64,000 nt of DNA from Coriaria nepalensis. Taxonomy: Eukaryota; Streptophyta; Magnoliopsida; Cucurbitales; Coriariaceae. The first letter of the stretch is position 1. Every line of letters begins with the position of its first letter. The stretch lies in the NCBI GenBank assembly GCA_027186245.1, contig CP114490.1, positions 2,991,001 to 3,055,000 on the forward strand. The letters run 5' to 3'. Position numbers and translations under genes: made by a program. Below, one piece after another: positions 35,601 to 46,380 of this stretch. The notes beneath the pieces are model-generated. The model saw only the letters and a list, made by a program, of their open reading frames with translations. It was not told the DNA's origin and did not search any database.

Positions 35601-38465
35601 TTTATCATGTCAAAATCCTTACTCAGACTTGATTAAAGTTTTCAAATAACCAATTGTCTCAAAAACTTTATTTCTTAGGAAATTGACACACGAATGTATA
35701 TCATGCCTACAGAATGATCCTGACTTTCTCTCTACATTGAAGATCTTATTAGACATGATACTAATAAGTATTGGATAGTACTCATTTCTAAGTAAAAGCT
35801 TGTTGTTAGTTTTTTCAACAAGGGTTAGGCTGCTTTGTTTTGTGATATGTGTTTCTTTGATTCTCTGCAATCTGTTTGCCTATGTCTTATGCTTTCTCTC
35901 TGTGTTTGTGCTTGCGTTATTTGGTACTCAGAGTCACTTATGTTTCATTCTTAGCAGATAAGTCTAAGGACGTTTCACAAGATAAAGGTGATGGCTTTTT
36001 TCAGAAGGTATGTCATTGCTTATGAGTTCTCTGTCTTTCTCATTTCAACCTGCTCTGGCACTCATCCTCCTATGTTGTGTTTTCCAATTCTTGTAACTGT
36101 GCCAATGGGTCAACTTCTTAAAAATAAGTTTGGTAGATATTATCATTTTTCATTTTGATACTTTAGTTCATTGTCCTTTTATCGCTATATTTCTCTCTTT
36201 TTCTTTTCTCCAGGGTTGGTGGAATGATCTGCTTCAAGAAAATAATTTTACAGAGAAAGATTATAGTGGGAAAATGGTTTTGCTGCTAGAGATCTTAACA
36301 ATGTGCTCCGAATTAGGCGATAAAGCATTGGTGTTTAGCCAGAGCATTCCTACTCTAGACCTCATTGAGTATTATCTTTCAAGATTATCTCGACATGGCA
36401 AGAGAGGGAAACTGTGGAAGAAGGGTAAAGATTGGTATAGGTAGGTATAGCTCACAAATAACACTTTCGAACCAGGAACACTACTTTTTATTTTCTTTCC
36501 TTTACTTCTCCAAATACTATTTCTTCTTAAACATCATGAGGTATGACATGCCTGACCCTCCCTCTTGTTATAAGAAGTCTACAATTTGTTCCAGCTTGAG
36601 CCCTGTAAATGCATCAGATGGGTTTTGGATTCTTGTGTTTTATTTTTTGATTTTGTCAAAACTCTATTTTCCTAGTACTTTAACAGGTGCTTGATGCTGC
36701 TTTGAGGTTCTTCCTTTGATCACTGATAATTGTAGATTGGCCAAAAAGTGATGTCTTTTTTTATCCGTCTTCTTTTATCCATCTTTTTTCCTTTGCAGGC
36801 TAGATGGAAGAACTGAGGGTTCTGAAAGGCAGAAGCTCGTTGAGAGGTTTAATGGACCTCTAAATAAGAGGGTAAAATGCACTTTGATTTCAACCAGAGC
36901 TGGATCATTGGGTATTAATCTTCATTCTGCTAACCGTGTAATCATAGTAGATGGTTCTTGGAATCCAACATATGATCTTCAAGCTATTTACCGAGCTTGG
37001 AGGTAGGTTTATCTTCCTTCTTTTACTTGTAGTCATTTCAAATGGCCTTTTATCAGATTGTATTTACTCTGTTTCCGAGTCAGATCCATAAAAACTCCTA
37101 GGGTTTGTGTAGATTAGCTAGAGAAAAGAGGAAGAAAAGTATTCTATTGGCATCATATGGATCTCAAACTTGAATTAGATCTCTACCCATATGAAACATG
37201 AATCAGGAAACTCCATGCAAAAGCAGGGACAATTTTCTGTTGATCCTCATGGGATTTCGTCGATGAACTCTGACAATCTAATCTGATTTTGATCCATTAT
37301 AGAAACAAATTCTCCAAACATTGTGAATATCTACAGCTTAAGCTCACTTATAGTTTGTGACATCTCAACAGACATTCTGATAGTGTTGCATATCGATTTT
37401 GCAGGTATGGGCAAAAAAAGCCTGTGTTTGCTTATCGATTGTTGGCCCATGGAACTATGGAAGAAAAAATTTACAAGCGCCAGGTAATGATGGATACAAG
37501 CACTTTGTTCTAATTTTAATTTTTTCACTGCTATGGAGTCTCATTTCAAGTATAATTCAAATAGGTGACAAAGGAGGGGCTGGCTGCTAGAGTAGTGGAT
37601 CGACAGCAGGTACACCGAACAATATCTAAAGAAGAGATGTTACATCTCTTTGAATTTGGCGACGAGGACAACCCAGATGCTTCAGCTGAGCTAGGTCAAG
37701 GGAATGGACATTCATGCAATAAGAATATGGCAGGCCTGGAGGGTAATGTATTGAAACAGAAGCAGCATCTTTCTGACAAGATAATGGAAAGTTTGCTTAA
37801 CAAACATCATCCAAGGTAGTTTCTTTCCCCTGTGAAATACTTCTAAATGTATATTAACATTAGCATTACATTGGATCATTCGGTCTAGATTCCCTGCAAA
37901 TTTAGTACTTTAAATTTATGGTGATGTGGATTCACGCACAATGAATAATCCTCGATTGCAGATTTTGTTGCTAGAATGAGGTTGGATTTTCGTTTTTTTT
38001 TTCTTTGCATTTCCTTGGGATGTAAGAAAATTGTGAGTTCTTCTGCAGTACAGACTGATACATCTATTGATGTCGTATTATTTCAGGTGGGTTGCCAATT
38101 ATCATGAACACGAAACTCTTTTACAGGAAAACGAAGAAGAAAAATTGTCTAAGGAAGAGCAAGACATGGCTTGGGAAGTATATAGAAAAACGTTAGAATG
38201 GGAAGAAGTTCAGAGAGCTCCACTTGGCGAATCATCTGCCCCAAAACCGAACATCTCAAACCGACCCCCACCTGCCCCAGAAGCTAGTAGTCTTGCCCTA
38301 TCAAAGGCGAGGATCCGTTCTTTCCAGAGAAAATGCACCAACCTTTCTCATTTGTTGACCCTTAGAAGTCAAGGGATAAAAGTTGGTTGCAAGACCATAT
38401 GTGGAGAATGTGCTCAAGAGATCAGCTGGGAAGATCTCAATAGAGACAGTAAGACCCCAAGGTGA
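26698..38465 (+). CDS. ATRX: ATRX-like SNF2 chromatin remodeler (CHR20), 25 coding exons
   Basis: Nuclear Swi2/Snf2 ATPase related to ATRX, which with HIRA deposits histone H3.3. CDS exons: 26698-26808, 26964-27026, 27136-27231, 27306-27398, 27569-27759, 27838-28087, 28187-28285, 28630-28713, 29530-30102, 31123-31421, 31765-31855, 31949-32164, 32569-32688, 33492-33658, 33929-34070, 34628-34777, 34863-34918, 35004-35307, 35458-35593, 35958-36007, 36214-36440, 36799-37002, 37405-37483, 37565-37815, 38087-38465. The sum is 4,431 nt (1,476 aa), close to Arabidopsis ATRX. An acidic N-terminus is followed by a Cys-rich ADD-like zinc region across exons 9-10 ([27 protein letters not shown]). The ATPase has motif [10 protein letters not shown], motif II DEAH, motif [12 protein letters not shown], and [17 protein letters not shown] plus AIYRAWRYGQ in the C-lobe. 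Introns 1 and 17 use GC donors. A 5' UTR intron ends just before the start. No lesion is seen. Confidence 0.93.
29000..29290. mobile_element. Possible solo-LTR-like insertion in ATRX intron 8
   Basis: Within the intron between exons 8 and 9 lies a segment with an ATT/AGT microsatellite (about 29050-29100), a TATAAATAG box near 29131 and a downstream GAGAGTAAGAACTCT / TCTCGAATTGTAGA stretch. This order resembles the U3-R-U5 layout of a plant LTR. I could not identify matching terminal motifs or a target-site duplication, so this is tentative. Confidence 0.25.
30021..30244. repeat. 112-bp tandem duplication spanning the end of ATRX exon 9
   Basis: Copy 1 is 30021-30132 and covers the last 82 nt of exon 9, its splice donor and the start of the intron. 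Copy 2 is 30133-30244, now intronic, with a few mismatches. Both copies carry a donor (AAG|GTACTTGG in copy 1, AAC|GTACTTGG in copy 2). The unit is not a multiple of three, and reading through copy 1 reaches a stop at about 30157. Confidence 0.88.
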
Positions 38466-39138
38466 AAAAAATCCATCTTCTACTTTGCTTCAATTTATTG
38501 TAATTGGTGTGATTTCATGATGTTGTACATGGGAGCTGCTTCTGTAAGTTCAATACCCCCTTGAACGGAAAATACTACAAATCTTTTTTGTAGGGCTTCT
38601 TGAGCTCTAAATCTCAGCCCCACCAATTTTCCGCAGCATTTGTTTTTTGTTTGTTTCTTCGGAAAAGTGGAAGGGGTTGTCTTTGTTCTGGAAATAGTTC
38701 GAGAGGGTTTCATGCCTGGAATTAGGGCTGTAAATTTGATACTTCTAATCCATGTAATAATATTTGATTATATTCTGGAAGTAATAATACTTCAAATGAA
38801 ATGAAGAAGACTACACATCTAGCCCCATATAACATTCATTAGTGTTTGTGATAGTAGAATCAATAGTTACATCAAATTAGAGGCTTTGCTTTGATGGACC
38901 TCTCAATTCTCATCCTTTGTTTTTTTTAATAGAAAATCTAAAGACAAAGTAAGTTGTACTAGGAATGAGATACAATAAGTAAGAAAACGAAATGAAGATC
39001 AAAATGGAGGGAAAAAAAGAAAGAGAACAAACTAGGGAGAGATTGGAGGTTTTACCTCGTGCCATATTTGCGTGACATTCGTAAAGCTCCCATTTAATCA
39101 GACCCTAACTTTTTATTTTCGTTTTGTTCTTTTTTTTG
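38466..39138. other. 3' region of the ATRX-like gene and convergent spacer
   Basis: Contains the presumed ATRX 3' UTR (to about 38780) and then AT-rich spacer. No other gene is seen. Confidence 0.45.
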
Positions 39139-40309
39139 TCAAAGAGTGGATTCATCAAAGGTAGGTTCTGATGTGGTAGGAGCGTTTCCACCACCAATCT
39201 TCTTATTTTGGTTACCCCCACCACAAGTAATCGAAAATTCACAACCGTAAGCTGTTCCGAAACAAGAGAACAATCCTCCTCCTTTTCTTCTATGTGGTTT
39301 CTTATCCTTCATTCTTCTACTAGTGGTGGCACGAAATTTACTAATGTCGTGTTCATATGCTGTCGGATGCTCCGATCTCCAACTCTGAATTTTTTGTCTT
39401 CAACCCTTTCGTGCTCTCTTCCTCGGTCCAATCCTCCAGTATCGAGCTCCCCATCTCCTTAGGAATTGGATACATCCCTTTCGCTATTGCTGCTGCCACC
39501 ACCGATGGAGAGGGCCCCAGATCGGATATCTGCTCTGATCCATTTCTTACTTACTCGTTATTGCAAGCGGACCTGCTCGGTATCTCGGGATAATTATAAT
39601 TGCTAATTTTGTTACAAGTGTCACTGTCGATTCTTTCGCTCTTGTTACGTAGTAATGGGATCTTATTAGCAATGCCCTTTTTCTTATCTTTACGTGTTGA
39701 TGTTTTCTCATCCTTGTTTAAATCCCAGTAATCAACGGCGGAAGTGCTTAGATCGCTATAAAGGGGCAAGCTTTTCATGTTGCTATCTAACAATGTCACC
39801 CCTACGTTCAATACGCCTTGTGGACGACCAGAAGGTCGACGAACTTGAAGGTCAACTAATCTCATTCTCGGAGTATCACTACATCTTGAAGATGGCGGAA
39901 CGAGGCTGCTAAGGAAAACTCCGACAGTTCCTATCAACGTGTCCTGTCGCCAGGCTAAGGCATAGATTTCAATCGTAATGCTTGCAGTTTCTGAGGTGAG
40001 AAATTGTTCATCGATTTGAAAAACAAAATTTTCGTTCCATGTAGGGTTTGTTTGACCGTGTTTACCGATCGTAGACATAAGTTTACGTTGAGGATGAATC
40101 CATGCAACTAGGAACGTTTTCATGGACTTTGCCACAGGTGCTAGGTCTTTTGCCGATATCACATTGATTTCAAGAAGCTTGAAGGAGGCGTCCAATGGCA
40201 TCCTTGCTGATGAAACCCTGATAGAGTGTGGACGCCCTTTATTCTTACCGTGATAGTGACGGTGATGGTGCCGCTGGCTCGTGATTTTGATCACGGTGGC
40301 CAACGCCAC
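39139..40309 (-). pseudogene. C2-domain protein gene, disrupted by a stop and a frameshift
   Basis: A single-exon plant C2-domain (SRC2/BAP-like) gene. The N-terminal 252 codons (40309-39551) are open. A C2 calcium/lipid-binding domain is seen as LEINVISAKDLAPV, WIHPQRKL, NPTWNENFVFQID and IEIYAL, followed by RRPSGRPQGVLNVGV. An in-frame TAA ends this frame at 39551, yet family-type sequence continues beyond it in the same frame (LGPSPSVVAAAIAKGMYP, ILEDWTEEES, to about 39400). After a run of six A at about 39391-39396 (minus sense) homology moves to another frame and ends with GGGLFSCFGTAYGCEF at about 39220, stopping at 39139. Two lesions imply a pseudogene. The intact C2 domain could still be expressed as a truncated protein. 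Confidence 0.78.
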
Positions 40310-40590
40310 TGTGAGCGGATGAGAAAAAGGTGTGATTAAAAAGAGAAAAAAAAAAATTTATTATGTACAAGGTACTAATTTGCTTTTTGGGTGTTTGGAT
40401 ACACAAAAGAGAGATGATTTCGTGGAGAGAAGGAGGCTAGGTTTCTACTGAAGGAGAGGTTTTTGTAAGATTAACATTTATCGGTTAGTTAGTTACTAAT
40501 TTCTTTTTTGGAACCGTGTTTTGTCTTAACGACTATATTTTGAGATTACAAAAAGCATTTTGTTTTTTATTTGCTGTGGAAGAAGTAAAA

Positions 40591-40762
40591 AACAATTTGA
40601 CAGAGAAACCCATTGATTTGTTGATTCATCAACAACAATTTGACAGAGAAACCCATTGATTTGTTGATTCATCAACAACAATTTGACAGAGAAACCCATT
40701 GATTTGTCGATTCATCAACAACAATTTGACAGAGAAACCCATTGATTTGTTGATTCATAGTT
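40591..40762. repeat. 43-bp minisatellite, four copies
   Basis: Direct repeats start at 40591, 40634, 40677 and 40720. The unit runs from AACAATTTGACAGAGAAACC to GATTCATC. Copies abut without spacers and differ by about one base (TTGTTG versus TTGTCG). It lies about 280 bp upstream of the C2-domain gene start. Confidence 0.9.
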
Positions 40763-41450
40763 TCTAATTAATGAAAAAACCAAGAAATACCCTTGCAAAA
40801 ACGATAATTTACCCATATTTTGGGTATATAGAGATGGGTAGTATAGTAAAATGCGAGTTCAATCCTAAGAATTTGTTTGTAGTTTAACATGGGCTTCATT
40901 CTCTTTCTAATCTAGTTTCAGAAGGTTCCTCCGCTTAGATTTCAGACAGGAGCGGAGTTGGAAATTTTTTTTTTATGGCAGATAAAAAATATATTAAAAT
41001 TAGAATATCTCTATAGATGTTTAATAAAAAAATTATGGATTGGTTTATAAGTATTGATAGTTTTAGAGTAGAAATTTTAATTTTTATAAAGTTCAAGATG
41101 TTCATTTAAGGATGTACTTATAAAATTTTAATAATTTTAGGATGAAATTTTTAATTTTGACAAATATAAGGGCCGCAACCCTTGTCTCTGCCAAGGATTC
41201 CAGATGTCTTTTGCTCCTATTTTCCTGTTAAATTTAGAGTTAGAACAACAAACGGTACTTTACAATGCCTCCTTAACCAGTGCCAAGTTAATTAGGTGAG
41301 GTAGAAGAGAAACTAAATAAAAAATCCTCAAGTATTGTCTAAGAAATTCTCAACATTAAAACCATCAAATCAACCAATTAAGCAAACCAACACCAGCTTT
41401 TTGAAAAACCAAACAAGCCCATAATCGCCAAAACGGAATATGATTTAACC
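40763..41450. other. Spacer between the C2 and DUF26 pseudogenes
   Basis: AT-rich, with no supported gene. The segment 40960-41180 has a degenerate inverted/tandem flavour but no terminal motifs that I can define. Confidence 0.4.
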
Positions 41451-42887
41451 TTGAAGAAATATTCATCACTACCTCTTCTATGTTTCATGCTGCTGCTACA
41501 ATCAAGTAAGTCCCTCTCAAACCTAAGTTCCTTAGTCTACAATGTTCATTTGACAAACCAAACATCCATAACATCAATCATCCCCACTAGAAATAACAGT
41601 TCTCATTCCCAAACACTCTCTTCACTCTTCCAATAACTCATTTCCCACTCCTCCCAAAGAAAGTTCTTCAAAACAACTCATCTCATTAATGATGATCACG
41701 GCCATGAAATTGCTGCCGCCCTCTAGCAATGCCGAGGCGACATCGACTTCCAAGACTGTTACAATTGTGTTACCGAACTCCCAAAATGTTCAACACTTTG
41801 TTTGAGAAGCCGCTTCTTGTCGCATTCAACTTCAAGGTTGCTGTATGCACTATGAGCCTGATCATAATAACAGGTTTCTTAAACATGATCTGATCATCAA
41901 TACTAAGCATGAGCTGCTTCACAAGATTTGTGTGGAATCAAACGGAAATTTGGGTGGGTATGAAGAGAAGCTAAGTGAAGCTTTTGAAGCATTGGAAGAG
42001 GGTGTTCTGAGTAGTGCGGACGGATATCATTCGACGAGGTTCGAATCGGTGCAAGTGATGGCTCAGTGTGAAGGGGATTTGGATGGTTGTGAATGTGGAG
42101 AATGTGTCAACAATGCAGCGCAGATTGCTATGGATGAATGTGGTGAGGCAGCTTCTGGTGAAATTTATTCAGACAAGTGTTATTTGAGCTTCACTTGGTC
42201 TTTGGATGGGAAACAAGGAAACCCTTATCCAGGTAAAACCCTAGGAAAAAAAAAATTCTCATAAATCAAATGTATATATATTACCGATGTGAGAAAGTTC
42301 GAGTACCGATCGAGACTAACTCACATAGAACCCAACAGTTGATCCTCTCACTTACACAAGATATAAGAGATAGTTTATCGGTCAAACATTTATTACTTTG
42401 GTGTTATGGATTCTATATTTCATTATTACTATAAACTCTTTGCTCAGCTGAGTCTTGCTTTTTTGTTCATTTGAGAGAAAAATAAGAATATGTTAAGAGT
42501 CTCGATAATAGATAATATAATTGAGTCGGTTTCTTATCAGATTAAAATTTTAAGATAATCATTAACTTAACATAATAATATAGAGGTATTTTTAAGTTCA
42601 AATCACAATCGTTTCTTCTTTTATTTTTTCTACATATAATATGTTTTTTAAATTTTATTTATTATGTATTTATATGTATAAAGTGTATATTATTATCAGA
42701 TCAAAATTTTAAAATAATCGACCATAACAAAAATAGCATATAAAGAGGTGGTAATTGTCTTGGGAGGGGTGGCAGCTCTAGGCCTTGGTTTCATCGTCTC
42801 TGTGTTCATCAAATCTTGTGGGAAGAAAGACGATGTTTTGAGTCTTTCGTTTAATTACGTGATACATAATCCAAATTTGACTTAATA
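41451..42887 (+). pseudogene. DUF26 / plasmodesmata-located-protein-type gene, disrupted
   Basis: Remnant of a cysteine-rich repeat secretory or PDLP-type protein: signal peptide, two Gnk2/DUF26 domains, transmembrane helix. A signal-like start (KKYSSLPLLCFMLLLQS) at 41451 leads into SLVYN...QTLSSLF. In-frame stops occur at about 41635 and 41725. The first DUF26 C-x8-C-x2-C motif (CRGDIDFQDCYNC) is readable after them. A frameshift near 41790-41845 follows, and the second domain is then open (ELLHKIC...CEGDLDGCECGEC...DKCYLSFTW, to 42264). A membrane segment (VVIVLGGVAALGLGFIVSVFI) appears in a later exon at about 42750-42815. Loss of the first domain makes function unlikely. Family members sit at plasmodesmata or the plasma membrane. 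Confidence 0.75.
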
Positions 42888-43770
42888 TTATACAGCTTTC
42901 TCATCTCTAATCTGTAATTACCTACATACATTATAATATACTTTTCTTACATCTACTAAACCTTTTTACAAATCATCTGCTCTTGTCGATGAATGACGTG
43001 CATAGTTTTCGAGTTTTTCTATGGTTTGGTAAGCAGATTTCTATAGCAAATCGTATACATGCTTTACATTCTTTTCTTTATGGTAGATGGCTGAACTCCC
43101 ACCATCTTCAACTTACTGGGAGAAGAAACAAAATTGCATACGGGTTAATGGAAAAAACAAATGTACAAGCTCTTGTTTAGGACATCATATGAGGTTTCGT
43201 TTTATGTTTTTTCGACTTTCTTCAGATTAGGAAGTTTTTATATGTAAGTACTTTGTAAATAATGTAATTTATTTTAAAAACGAGTATCTTTTGATAAAAA
43301 AATGAAATTATTCATTTATTTATGAGAATCTTTTATGTATTGTTTAAATTTTGTTGTAACTATTTAGTAATTTTCAAAATTTTCTTCTTTTAAACTTTAG
43401 AATTGGTCAAGGACGAAATCAAAATCATTTTTTACTAGTCATCCTCTCTATACAACTAAATAGTTTTAATAAAATTACTAATTACATTTTTATTCACAGC
43501 GAGAGAATCGAATCAAATGCCCAATAAATTTGATAAAAAAAATATTTTAATAACTATTTTAATAGATAATTGAAAACTATGGTCAATAAATTGTATCCAA
43601 ATTTATTTGATAACTAAACATAATTATATAGTTCAAACCAAAAGAAAAATAAAAAATAAAAAATAAAAAATAAAAAATGAACCCTAAGATTACTTACTCA
43701 TTACTGGCAGCAAGAAAAGAAAAATGGTAAAAAAAAAGAAGAAGAGAGGCTGTAGTAGCAGTAGCTGGCC
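42888..43770. other. AT-rich spacer
   Basis: No supported gene. AAAAAT tandem units occur at about 43648-43677. Confidence 0.45.
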
Positions 43771-45124
43771 TTAGCCCATCTTGCCGGACGCACCCTTCTG
43801 CACTTTGGCAATATATTCAAATAAGCTACCATCAAAACAACGTCTCACAGCTTCCTTTGGTAAGAAGCCTTCCTCATCCTTTGCAAGATAATATAGGGTC
43901 AACCATTCCAATTTACTTGCAATGCTGCAAAAATTAATGAACATTGCTTACTGTTAGTTTAGAAATCATATACTATATGGTAGTTTTTAATGAATGATAT
44001 ATATACTATCACCAGCCAAAGAAATCAAAAGCGTCACGATTGGCCTCGGTCATATTCCAAAGCTCTCCTAATTTGAGCTTGTCCGGCACGGTACGAGCAT
44101 ATTTACTGAACATGATCTCTAGATTCGCTGGAATAAATCTGCATTTGTATTATATTAAGTATAGGATCATGCATTAACTGAATATTCAAATCATTCTAGA
44201 AGTGCTAATTAACTGTATGACTCGCCTTCCCTCGGTATCATAGGCGCCGGAATCACTTCCATGCTTAGCCCTATGCAAGTTCTTTATATATATTGGGAAG
44301 GAAGGTGAAGGTAACCAAGTCTGTCAAAATACAGAAAAACACATAAACATAATCAAAATGTAATCAAACAGTCTAAGTTTGATGCTAATCAACTGCATGG
44401 TCTCGATTAAAACATTGATTAATAATGATAGTGTGCTTACCGGAAGAGTAGCGTAACTCATTGCGACATGAACAAGAATCATGAAGATCAAAGATGCAAT
44501 GGGATTGAACCCTAAAGCTCGAAACCCTATAAAATTCGAAAGCACGTAGGATAGAGATGCTCCAAAAAAATATCTAACTGTTTATATTTTTCATTAAACT
44601 CGATCGATGTACCTCCAAAAGTCTCGAAAGGGTATATAATGCCATTATTGTCTAGATCGAAGAAGGCTGCATGTTGCTGAAGCACAGTCATGTTCTGATG
44701 TTTATGGCCCCTTGTCCCATTGATATTTTCTGTATCAGCTGCTACCAACGCTCTAGGTAAATCTGTAAGATTAATCAATCACATACACAATTACTTCAAC
44801 ATTAGAAATAACTGCCGATATGGATTAAGTACTTAATTAACGGGACGTAAAAGATGAAAAATGTTAAGAAACAGATTCAACAATGTATATATACACACAT
44901 GTTAAGAACTAATTTGATCATGCATGTTAAGAACTTCTCAATAATGATTATTATTAAGAAGGGATCAATTAGTTGAAGAGGAAGATTGAGATTATAATGA
45001 ATCAAAATTACGTACAAGGCTTCGGAAGCTTGGTCTCCAGATCAGCACGGACCTTCCTCTCGGCAGTAACGGGTGCCATTTCAGCCGTTGTCGCCATGGA
45101 TTCATTCGTCATGGCTTTGGCCAT
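43771..45124 (-). CDS. Caleosin / peroxygenase, six exons
   Basis: Caleosins are lipid-droplet or ER membrane haem proteins that bind calcium and oxidise fatty acids with hydroperoxide (peroxygenase). Minus-strand exons 45124-45016, 44762-44613, 44526-44441, 44320-44226, 44138-44013 and 43924-43771 give 720 nt (239 aa) in frame. Seen motifs: [21 protein letters not shown] (conserved haem-linked His plus single EF-hand), [29 protein letters not shown] (membrane segment with the second conserved His), the proline knot PSPSFPIYI, and [18 protein letters not shown]. The exon 5/6 junction encodes FFGCIASKLEW where many relatives have FFGWIASKLEW. Intron 4 has a GC donor (AG|GCGAGT). A CT/GA microsatellite (45125-45147) lies directly upstream of the ATG, in the presumed 5' UTR. 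Confidence 0.92.
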
Positions 45125-45147
45125 CTCTCTCTCTCTCTCTCTCTCTC
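45125..45147. repeat. CT/GA microsatellite in the caleosin leader
   Basis: About eleven CT units on the plus strand. They read as GA repeats in the 5' UTR of the caleosin gene. Confidence 0.8.
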
Positions 45148-46062
45148 ACTCTCAGTCTAAAACTTGCTAATTGTCTAATTTGCAACTAAACTAGTTGATT
45201 AAGCTCAGCTGCTGATCCCTAGTCTTAAATACTAACAACAAGATTATAGATATTTATAAAGAAGCATAACAAACTGCAGGTGATCCGGAACGCATATCAG
45301 TTATCATATGTTCACTCTGGAACGAGGTTGGTGGAATCAGTTCAGGAGTAGCAATTTACTATTATTTTTACTTTTTTTTTTTAATGATGTTGACTAAAAA
45401 TTAATTCGCACGTGACCAATTCATTGTTCATGTACTTGTCTAAATTTCACATACAATAATGTTTGGATGTACTTATTAGTACTTACTTTTATGCACCAAA
45501 AGTGATTAAAACCCTAGAAAGGCTGTTTGGACACGTCATCATCCACGTAATCAACAGGCACATAACATAGGAATTAAGATAATATACTTCTATAAGAGCT
45601 ATTATTACAAACTTAATTTTGTCACTTTGTACATGTGGGTGATGCATCTCTAATACTTTCAATGTGTGTTGAAATTATGATATCATGCAATAATTTATTA
45701 TGGGTTTATTTAATTATGTATTAAGATTAATTTTAATATTAAGTAAAAATTAAAATTAAAAATTTTAATTTAAAATTAATAAATAATAAATGAAAAGGGT
45801 TTTTGATGAATTAAAATTTTAAAATAAAATAATATTCTCAATAATAAAAAGTAAATTATATTTAATATATATATTTTAAAATCGTACTCCTGTCACCTCT
45901 GTATATTATTCTTACAAAATGTCTATACAACAGTCGTCATCATCAGTCACCACTCATGATGTCTTATTTGACAAACCGCAACTCTATTCTCATTGATTGG
46001 GTATAATATTTTGCCCTTGCATTAAGTTATTATTACTTTTATTCCTTTACTTTAATTTTCTA

Positions 46063-46097
<35 letters not shown>

Positions 46098-46380
46098 TTA
46101 ATATAAGATATTATTAAGTTTTGATAAAAACATAATATTTTTCAACGACGGGGGAGAGGATTCTCAGGCCGAGTCTGCTCTGCCACAAACTCTTGTTAGC
46201 AGCCTTTCTTAATCCAAAGGGCCAAGTAGTAAAGCAGAAACAGAACTGTTTTACCAAAGAAGACAAATTTCCCCTCGACCAATCAAACACGACCCGCCAC
46301 CTGTCACGATCGACGGTCTTAAACCGACGACCTGTCAAGACCGTACGGCTCAGATCCGCTTCTCTGCTAATCATATGGTG
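45148..46380. other. Divergent intergenic region
   Basis: AT-rich spacer between the caleosin gene and the MYB-CC gene, with an ATT microsatellite at 46066-46095. The GC-richer stretch 46150-46380 carries open frames on both strands. It is probably promoter or first exon of the MYB-CC gene rather than a separate gene. Confidence 0.45.

Noticed and set aside
40591..40762. Regularly spaced repeats resembling a CRISPR array
   Set aside because: The repeats abut directly without unique spacers, in a plant genome; a minisatellite.
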